Below the pieces are notes generated by a model. That model saw nothing but the letters and a program-made list of their open reading frames with translations, was not told the DNA's origin and did not search any database. Below are positions 57,817 to 64,000 of a DNA stretch of 64,000 bases, in pieces. The position numbers and the translations under genes were made by a program. Numbering within the stretch: position 1 is the stretch's first letter; each line of letters opens with the position of its first letter. Origin of the DNA: HK1 sp965221725 (GTDB taxonomy: Bacteria; Pseudomonadota; Gammaproteobacteria; HK1); assembly GCA_965221725.1 (NCBI GenBank), contig OZ244909.1, positions 186,001-250,000 of the forward strand. The letters run 5' to 3'.

Positions 57817-59966
57817 TGAAGCTGGCCGAGCTGATTCACACGGAACCCGACGTCTCCGTCATTCCCCTGCAGGATACGTCGCTCGACATCTGGGACGGCA
57901 AGTATCGCCTGAAGAAGCGCGATGGCGCGGTCCTGGATCGCACCATCGACGATACCTACCGTCGTGTCGCCCGCGCCATCGCCGGTGTCGAGGCCACCGA
58001 CGAACTCCAGGTGCTCTGGGGCGAGCGCTTTCTGTGGGCGCTGCGGCGCGGCGCGATACCGGCCGGCCGCATCGTTTCGAATGCGGGGGCACTGGATCAT
58101 AAGCCCGCGACGTCGACCATCAACTGCACGGTGTCGGGCATCGTTCTCGATTCGATGGACGACATCCTGGACAAGGTCCACGAGGCCGGACTCACGCTCA
58201 AGGCCGGCTGCGGAATCGGGTACGAGTTTTCCACCCTGCGGCCGAAGGGCGCATACGTCAGCGGCGCCGGAGCGTACACCTCGGGACCGCTGTCGTTCAT
58301 GGACATCTACGACCGGATGTGCTTCACGGTGTCGTCGGCCGGAGGGCGCCGGGGGGCGCAGATGGCCACCTTCGATGTCGGTCACCCCGATGTTCTCGAT
58401 TTCATCCGGGCCAAGCGCGAGGACGGCCGCCTGCGCCAGTTCAACCTCTCGCTGCTCGTCACCCGCGAGTTCATGCAGGCGGTGCGGGACGACGCCGAGT
58501 GGAAGCTCGCGTTTCCACTGACGAAGCCGGAAGTCGAGCACGACGGCGTCGACCTCGACGATCCGGAATCCGTGGTGTGGCGGAGCTGGCCGGTGCACGA
58601 CGGATACGTCACCGATCACACGGGAAAGGTCGCCTGCCGGGTCTACCGGTCCGTGCGGGCACGACGAATCTGGGACGTCATCATGTCGTCGACGTACGAC
58701 TTCGCCGAGCCGGGATTCATCCTGATCGACGAAATCAACGACATGAACAACAACTGGTTCTGCGAAAACATCCGGGCGACCAACCCCTGCGGCGAACAAC
58801 CCCTTCCACCCTACGGCTCGTGCCTGCTCGGTTCGGTCAACCTCACCCGGTTCGTGCTCGATCCGTTCACGGATCGGGCGCGCTTCGACTGGGAAACCTT
58901 CCGGGAGGTCGTCACCGTCTTCACCCGCATGCTCGACAACGTCGTCGAGGTCCACGGGCTCCCCCTTGGCCCCCAACGCGACGAGATCATGCGCAAGCGG
59001 CGCCACGGCATGGGCTATCTCGGGCTCGGCTCGACCCTGACCATGCTGCGCATCAGATACGGCTCGGAAGCGTCGACCGAATTCACCGAACGGGTGACGC
59101 GCGAAATGGCGGTCACCGGCTGGAAGACCGCTCTGTCGCTGAGTCGCGAGAAGGGACCGGCGCCGCTGATGGAGGAGTCGTTCCCGGTGACCGCGGAGAT
59201 GCTCGCGCAACGACCGGAGATGGCGCGAGACGGCATGACCGTCGGTGATCGGGTCAAGGGCAAGGTGCTCCATGCGCGATACAGCCGCTACATGCAGCGG
59301 CTGGCCGAGGTCGAGCCCGAGCTTGTCGACGCACTTGCCGAGCAGGGGGCGCGGTTCACCCACCATACTTCGATCGCCCCCACGGGCACGATCTCGCTTT
59401 CGCTCGCGAACAATGCGAGCAACGGGATCGAGCCGAGCTTCGCGCACCACTACTCCAGAAACGTCATTCGCGAAGGCCGCAAGACGAAGGAGAAGGTCGA
59501 CGTGTATTCCTTCGAGATGCTCGCCTATCGCGAGCTCGTCGACCCCCGGGCGATGTCCGAATGCGACAGCACCGACGGGCTTCCCGAGTACTTCGTCTGC
59601 GCCGGAGACATCACTCCCCGGCAGCACGTGGATGTCCAGGCGGCGGCGCAGCGCTGGATCGATTCATCGATCTCCAAGACCGCGAACGTTCCGACCGACT
59701 ATCCCTACGATGACTTCAAGGACATCTATCTCTACGCCTTCGAGCGCGGTCTGAAGGGGTGCACGACGTTTCGTTTCAATCCGTCCGCGTTCCAGGGCGT
59801 GCTCGTGAAGGAAGAGGATCTCGAGAACACGACCTATCGATTCACGCTGGAAGACGGGACGGTGGTCGAGGCGAAGGGCAACGATGAGATCGAGTACGAC
59901 GGCGATATCCACACCGCCGCCAATCTCTACGACGCAATCAAAGAGGGATATTACGGCAAGTTCTGA
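57816..59966 (+). CDS. nrdJa: Adenosylcobalamin-dependent (class II) ribonucleotide reductase, catalytic part
   Basis: The catalytic barrel that reduces ribonucleotides to deoxyribonucleotides, 716 residues from ATG 57816 (ATG 57780 and GTG 57813 are alternatives). Landmarks: first redox Cys in TINCTVSG, KAGCGIGYEFS, the finger loop NPCGEQPLPPYGSCLLGS with Asn, Cys and Glu, PTGTISL, and the second redox Cys in LKGCTTFRFN. It has no ATP cone. As in Pseudomonas, the C-terminal part is a separate protein encoded 130 bp downstream. Enzymes of this class need B12 but no oxygen. Controlled by the NrdR boxes upstream. Confidence 0.95.
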   Translation: MKLAELIHTEPDVSVIPLQDTSLDIWDGKYRLKKRDGAVLDRTIDDTYRRVARAIAGVEATDELQVLWGERFLWALRRGAIPAGRIVSNAGALDHKPATSTINCTVSGIVLDSMDDILDKVHEAGLTLKAGCGIGYEFSTLRPKGAYVSGAGAYTSGPLSFMDIYDRMCFTVSSAGGRRGAQMATFDVGHPDVLDFIRAKREDGRLRQFNLSLLVTREFMQAVRDDAEWKLAFPLTKPEVEHDGVDLDDPESVVWRSWPVHDGYVTDHTGKVACRVYRSVRARRIWDVIMSSTYDFAEPGFILIDEINDMNNNWFCENIRATNPCGEQPLPPYGSCLLGSVNLTRFVLDPFTDRARFDWETFREVVTVFTRMLDNVVEVHGLPLGPQRDEIMRKRRHGMGYLGLGSTLTMLRIRYGSEASTEFTERVTREMAVTGWKTALSLSREKGPAPLMEESFPVTAEMLAQRPEMARDGMTVGDRVKGKVLHARYSRYMQRLAEVEPELVDALAEQGARFTHHTSIAPTGTISLSLANNASNGIEPSFAHHYSRNVIREGRKTKEKVDVYSFEMLAYRELVDPRAMSECDSTDGLPEYFVCAGDITPRQHVDVQAAAQRWIDSSISKTANVPTDYPYDDFKDIYLYAFERGLKGCTTFRFNPSAFQGVLVKEEDLENTTYRFTLEDGTVVEAKGNDEIEYDGDIHTAANLYDAIKEGYYGKF

Positions 59967-60096
59967 ATCCGCCTGCCGTCGGTTGGCGCCGGACTCGCCT
60001 CGCCGGCCCGGAAATTCCACCGACCTGCGCCCGCCGCCGTGAATCGGTGGGTTGTTCGGGCCAGGCAGGCAGCACTTTCAGAGAGATAACGCAGCC

Positions 60097-60783
60097 ATGG
60101 CCATCAGGATCGAGCAGAAGATCGTCGAGTATGGAATCGAGTCTCGTGACGAGGCTTCCACCACGCCGCCGCCCCGACCCAAGGCGGACGTCATCCAGAT
60201 GCACGAGAAGATCGAGCGGCCGGAGACGTTGCTCGGTTCGACATACAAGATCAGGACGCCGCTGTCCGATCATGCCCTCTATGTGACGATCAACGATGTG
60301 GTACTGAACGCGGACACCGAGCACGAGCAGCGGCGTCCGTTCGAGATCTTCATCAATTCCAAGAATATGGAGCACTTTCAGTGGATCGTGGCGCTTACGC
60401 GCATCGTGTCGGCGGTGTTTCGCAAGGGCGGTGACGTCACGTTCCTCGTCGAGGAGTTGCGATCGGTGTTCGACCCCCGGGGCGGCTACTTCAAGAAGGG
60501 CGGACGCTACATGCCTTCACTCGTCGCCGAGATAGGCGATGCCATTGAGGCGCACATGCGCTCGATCGGGCTGATCGAGGACGAGCCGCCCTCCTCGCCC
60601 GGGGGCCGCACGGCGGATGAGAAGCGCACACGTTTCGAGAACGAGAACGCCACTCCCGCCAGATCCCCTGCGAGAGGATTTCCCGCAGGTGCGCAGTTCT
60701 GTACGAAGTGCCACATGCCCGCCGTCGTTCGCGTCGACGGGTGCATGATGTGTCTCAACTGCGGGGATTCGAAGTGCGGTTGA
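60097..60783 (+). CDS. nrdJb: Class II ribonucleotide reductase, separate C-terminal subunit
   Basis: A 228-residue protein matching NrdJb of Pseudomonas. The TSCPD-like domain (about residues 45-165) contains ALYVTINDVVLN, PFEIFINSKNMEHFQWIVAL and GGDVTFLVEEL. A flexible linker leads to the Cys-rich end, FCTKCHMPAVV then CMMCLNCGDSKCG, which binds zinc and carries the Cys pair that re-reduces the active site of NrdJa. ATG 60097 follows GAGAGATAACGCAGCC. Confidence 0.93.
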   Translation: MAIRIEQKIVEYGIESRDEASTTPPPRPKADVIQMHEKIERPETLLGSTYKIRTPLSDHALYVTINDVVLNADTEHEQRRPFEIFINSKNMEHFQWIVALTRIVSAVFRKGGDVTFLVEELRSVFDPRGGYFKKGGRYMPSLVAEIGDAIEAHMRSIGLIEDEPPSSPGGRTADEKRTRFENENATPARSPARGFPAGAQFCTKCHMPAVVRVDGCMMCLNCGDSKCG

Positions 60784-60786
60784 TCG

Positions 60787-62100
60787 TCATCGCCGACACC
60801 GCACCCCGAAGAGGCCGTTTTCGTCCAGTCCCGTGATCTCGACCGGCGCCAGGCGTGCATCGGCCTGGCCTTCTCCGAGATCGATTCTGAGGTAATTGTC
60901 GGTCCACCCGCCGATGCGCGCGGTGCCTCCACGACGTGACGGCTCGAGGAGGACATCGACGACGCGTCCGACATGGCGTTCCGCGAAGTGCCGCTGCTTG
61001 TCCTCCGAGAGCCGCTTCAGGGCCTGCGTGCGGCGTTTGCGGACTTCCGCCGGCACCTGTCCGGTGAGGTGTTCCGCTTCGGATCCGGGACGCGCGGAAT
61101 ACGTGAACGCATGCACGTAAGTGATGGGCAGCCCCTCGACGTGCTCGAAGGTGCGCAGGAAATCATCGTCGGTCTCGCCGGGGAAACCGCAGATGACGTC
61201 CACCCCGATCCCGCAGTCCGGGATGCGCTCGCCGATGCGCGTGACGAGGTCCGCGAACTCCGCGGCGCGGTAGCGCCGCTTCATGCGGCCGAGCACGGCG
61301 TCGCTCCCGCTCTGAAACGGAATGTGGAAGTGACGTGCGAACTTCGGTGAATCGGCCATGAGGGCGATCACTTCGTCGCCGAGCGATGCGGGCTCGATCG
61401 AACTCAGTCGGAACCGTTCGACGCCGTCGATCTCCAGAATGTCCTCGATCAGCTCGGGCAGCATTCGCCGCCGCTCCGGGAAGTCGAGACCGTAGTCGCC
61501 GATGTGTACCCCGGTGAGCACCACCTCGACATAGCCGACATCGGCAAGGCGGCGTACCTGGTCGAGCACGCTCGCCCGGGTCCGGCTCCTCGACGCGCCC
61601 CGGGTCTGCGGAACGATGCAGAACGTGCAGGATTCGTTGCAACCTTCCTGTACCTTGACGAACGCACGGCTGTGCTCGGTCATTTCCGTGATCGGTACGT
61701 CCAGAAAGCTCTTCGCGGTGGACACCGGCGATACCGCGACCACGGGAGGTCCGTCTTCCAGGCGGTCGATCAGCTCCGCCACCCGGGAACGGTCCGCAGC
61801 GCCCACCACCAGGGCGACCCCCGGCAGCGCCGCCAGCTCTTCGGGGGCACGCTGGGCGTAGCAGCCGGTCACGACGATCCTCGACTTCGGGTACTCGGCT
61901 GCAATACGCCGGATGGCCTTGCGCGCCGAGGCGTCGGCCCGTGCGGTCACGCTGCAGGTGTTCACGACGTGGATGTCGGCGGCATCACGCGCGCCGACGG
62001 TCTCGAAACCGCATCCGTCATCGATCAGGGTGCGGATCGCCTCCGTGTCATACTGATTCAGTCGGCACCCGAAGGTGCAGTACGCAATTCGCTTGCTCAT
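60787..62100 (-). CDS. mtaB: tRNA (t6A37) methylthiotransferase
   Basis: A 437-residue radical SAM enzyme converting t6A to ms2t6A at position 37 of tRNAs reading ANN codons. UPF0004 domain with Cys in CTFGCRLNQYDTE, VNTCSV and GCYAQ; radical SAM cluster CNESCTFCIVP near residue 150; TRAM domain at the end. The opening CTFGCRLNQ rather than the MiaB form identifies MtaB. It is the last gene of the run ppsR-tilS-mtaB and is convergent with nrdJb (3-bp gap). Confidence 0.93.
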   Translation of the reverse strand: MSKRIAYCTFGCRLNQYDTEAIRTLIDDGCGFETVGARDAADIHVVNTCSVTARADASARKAIRRIAAEYPKSRIVVTGCYAQRAPEELAALPGVALVVGAADRSRVAELIDRLEDGPPVVAVSPVSTAKSFLDVPITEMTEHSRAFVKVQEGCNESCTFCIVPQTRGASRSRTRASVLDQVRRLADVGYVEVVLTGVHIGDYGLDFPERRRMLPELIEDILEIDGVERFRLSSIEPASLGDEVIALMADSPKFARHFHIPFQSGSDAVLGRMKRRYRAAEFADLVTRIGERIPDCGIGVDVICGFPGETDDDFLRTFEHVEGLPITYVHAFTYSARPGSEAEHLTGQVPAEVRKRRTQALKRLSEDKQRHFAERHVGRVVDVLLEPSRRGGTARIGGWTDNYLRIDLGEGQADARLAPVEITGLDENGLFGVRCRR

Positions 62101-62213
62101 GGTGCCCGGAGTCGCTTGCGGTGCCGAATGATCGGCGGCGGCGCAAGTCTACTCGACGTTCGCCGAGTGACGCCTGCTGCGCAAGCGCCCGCCTGCCGCG
62201 AAGTGGTGACCCA

Positions 62214-63557
62214 TCACCGGCGAGGCGTCCATCGGATCCGCCAGCCAGGGGCGCCCGGACGCGCCGCGAGCCGTGGATTGATCCAGACCGAACCGATCGC
62301 GGCGAGCACATCGCCGGAGTACACCAGGGGAATGCGGCCGCGCTCCCACGGCGGGATTCCGAGCGACTGGAAGCGCTTCTTGAGCGAACGCCCCCGTCCC
62401 TCCGGCACGCGCATCCATCCCGCATCGTCTCCGCGGACCCGCACCGTAAACCGGGTGTCTCCGACGGCATCGTCGAGTCCGCCACCGGAGGAAGATTCCC
62501 AGGCAAGACCGCCGTGGTCCAGTGCGAGCGGCTCCGGAATGCACCAATCGCGCACGACCTGGGTCGCGACCGGCGTTACCCGGGAGATCAACCGGATGCG
62601 ACCCCGGAAACGACGGACTTCCATGTCTCCGAGGCTGATGCACGGCATCGCATCCCGCCTCGCCTCGACCAGATTACGGGCAATTTGCTCGATCCGACGC
62701 GCGCCGGGGGATGCGATGCCCCGGGCTCGCAACCAGCCGGCGACGGCATTGCGCCGTCTCGCCGGGTCGAGGGCTCCGACCACCGTCACGTCGAGTGATT
62801 CGCCGCCGATTCCGCCGGCCGGTTCGAGGTCGATGGCGGCCAGCGCATCGAGCAGATCGGCGGAATCGCGTCCGCGCTCCGCAACTCGCGCCAGCGTCGA
62901 TCGCAACCCCGGCCATCGCTCCTCGAGGGCGGGCATCACCTTCCGGCGCAGCAGGACCCTGGAGAACCGCGGATCCTCGTTGGCCGGATCGCGGATAGGT
63001 TCGATTCCGGTCCCGCGTGCATACGCATGAAGGGCTGCCCGCGACACCCCGAGCGCGGGTCGTGCGACGGTGCCCGGGCCGAGGCGCCGCCGGGGCGGGA
63101 TCCCCGCCAGGCCTCGGGCCCCACCTCCCCGCAGCAGATTCAGCAGCACCGTCTCGGCATGATCGTCCCGGGAGTGGGCGGTGCAGAGAACGTCATCGGC
63201 CAGGAGGATGCGTTCGAACGCCGCGTAGCGAGCGGCCCGCGCCGTTGCCTCGTCGGTGTGCACGGCATCGCCCGGCTTCAGTTCTGCGCTCAGGACCATC
63301 AACTCGACCGCCAACCGATGGCAGATATCCCGGCACCGATGTGCCCACCGGGTCGAGTCCGGATGCAGATGATGATCGACGTGAACGGCGCACAGCCGCA
63401 TCAAGGGATCGCGCGCTCCGGCCGCGGCGAATGCGTGGAGCAGAGCGAGTGAATCCGCCCCTCCGCTGAAGGCGATCACGAAGCGGCTCTGCGCAGGGAA
63501 TGCGGCCGCGAACCCGGCGACGAGATCCGGTCCGAACGGCTGATCCAGTCGGTTCAT
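62214..63557 (-). CDS. tilS: tRNA(Ile)-lysidine synthase
   Basis: A 447-residue enzyme that modifies C34 of tRNA-Ile(CAU) to lysidine. PP-loop FSGGADSLALLHAF near residue 30, HVDHHLHPDS, CTAHSRDDHAETVLLNLLRGG and the GLAGIPPRRRL loop, followed by the TilS-specific and C-terminal domains (RSLKKRFQSLGIPPWER). ATG 63557 follows 27 bp after the ppsR stop, so the two are probably cotranscribed. Confidence 0.94.
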   Translation of the reverse strand: MNRLDQPFGPDLVAGFAAAFPAQSRFVIAFSGGADSLALLHAFAAAGARDPLMRLCAVHVDHHLHPDSTRWAHRCRDICHRLAVELMVLSAELKPGDAVHTDEATARAARYAAFERILLADDVLCTAHSRDDHAETVLLNLLRGGGARGLAGIPPRRRLGPGTVARPALGVSRAALHAYARGTGIEPIRDPANEDPRFSRVLLRRKVMPALEERWPGLRSTLARVAERGRDSADLLDALAAIDLEPAGGIGGESLDVTVVGALDPARRRNAVAGWLRARGIASPGARRIEQIARNLVEARRDAMPCISLGDMEVRRFRGRIRLISRVTPVATQVVRDWCIPEPLALDHGGLAWESSSGGGLDDAVGDTRFTVRVRGDDAGWMRVPEGRGRSLKKRFQSLGIPPWERGRIPLVYSGDVLAAIGSVWINPRLAARPGAPGWRIRWTPRR

Positions 63558-63584
63558 GCCGCGCGAACGCCGGTCCCGTTCAGC

Positions 63585-64000
63585 TCAGTACGCGTGGCGG
63601 CGCAGCCCCGTGCGCAGCAGCACGCGCGAGGCGATCTCCTCGATCGAGGCGGCGCTTGTGTCGAGGTACGGAATCTGATGCCGCTCGAACAACGCCTCCG
63701 CTTCGCGAACCTCCGTGCGGCAACGCGACGGCGAGGCATACGCGGTACCCGGTCGCCGCTCGGATCGAATCCTCTGCAGCCGGTCCGGACTGATGGTGAG
63801 TCCGAACAGCCGTGCGCGGTAATCGAGCAGGTAGGTGGGAAGCGTCGTACGGCAGAGGAAGTCCTCGGTCAGGGGGAAGTTCGCGGTTCTGATGCCGAAC
63901 TGCATCGCGAGATAGACGCAGGTCGGTGTCTTGCCCGAGCGGGATACCCCGATCAGGATGACATCCGCGTCTGCGTAGCTTCGGGCCCCGACTCCATCGT
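63585..64000 (-). CDS. ppsR: PEP synthase regulatory protein (kinase/phosphorylase), 3' partial view
   Basis: About 138 C-terminal residues of the DUF299 family; the 5' part lies beyond the right edge. The ADP-binding P-loop ILIGVSRSGKTPTCVYLA and NFPLTEDFLCRTTLPTYLL identify it. This bifunctional enzyme phosphorylates and dephosphorylates phosphoenolpyruvate synthase. The reading frame is open at the window end. In Proteobacteria it usually lies beside ppsA. Confidence 0.92.
   Translation of the reverse strand, partial: DGVGARSYADADVILIGVSRSGKTPTCVYLAMQFGIRTANFPLTEDFLCRTTLPTYLLDYRARLFGLTISPDRLQRIRSERRPGTAYASPSRCRTEVREAEALFERHQIPYLDTSAASIEEIASRVLLRTGLRRHAY

Overview
The window is G+C-rich (roughly two thirds by eye) and looks like a chromosome segment of a gammaproteobacterium. 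The strongest support is the minus-strand block uvrY/gacA - uvrC - pgsA - tRNA-Gly - tRNA-Cys - tRNA-Leu(UAA), which has the same gene order as E. coli uvrY-uvrC-pgsA-glyW-cysT-leuZ. A Pseudomonas-like split class II ribonucleotide reductase (nrdJa/nrdJb), ccmI, ppsR, tilS and mtaB agree. A LysW/LysX/LysY amino-carrier set is unusual in this group and suggests an environmental or host-associated lineage. I cannot name the genus.

Layout. 1-11181: 3' part of a giant Calx-beta/Ig/FN3 repeat protein ending in an autotransporter-type barrel. 11300-12215: two gene remnants (an S24 peptidase domain with a frameshift and the end of a YbbP/FtsX-like permease). 12513-13467: an L,D-transpeptidase and tRNA-Ser(CGA). 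14036-17126: lysW, lysX, lysY and a class II glutamine amidotransferase. 17186-21955: four nucleotide-sugar genes (UDP-glucuronate epimerase, UDP-HexNAc dehydrogenase, ugd, galU), which together supply UDP-glucose, UDP-uronic acids and UDP-HexNAc-uronic acid for surface polysaccharide. 22209-26444: homocysteine S-methyltransferase, a ferredoxin reductase/[2Fe-2S] ferredoxin pair and moaA. 26783-30633: the tRNA/pgsA/uvrC/uvrY block, with a group I intron inside tRNA-Leu. 31072-38350: a membrane LytTR regulator, a molybdenum hydroxylase operon with its own MoaD-like protein, an LLM-type oxidoreductase and a quinone reductase. 38428-45329: an IS110 remnant, a TPR-like protein, gamma-carbonic anhydrase, an HDAC-family deacetylase, and a MoxR-DUF58-DUF4381-BatD run that lacks the expected VWA genes. 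45312-52220: ABC-F ATPase, then an accessory island with a PIN toxin/antitoxin pair, a type ISP restriction/S24 fusion remnant, an IS3-family element and a truncated PLD-helicase. 52394-57218: geranylgeranyl-reductase-like flavoprotein, cyclopropane synthase, TVP38 membrane protein, ccmI. 57500-60783: NrdR-box promoter and nrdJa-nrdJb. 60787-64000: mtaB, tilS and the 3' part of ppsR.

The most unusual items are the group I intron in tRNA-Leu(UAA); a LysW carrier that ends in Gln instead of Glu, next to a glutamine amidotransferase; and the wrecked defence-like locus in which an S24 protease domain is fused to a type ISP C-terminal region. Short palindromic and longer dispersed repeats recur between genes, and several remnants (S24, YbbP, IS110, helicase, ISP) show ongoing local decay. 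No CRISPR array, rRNA or replication origin was seen.
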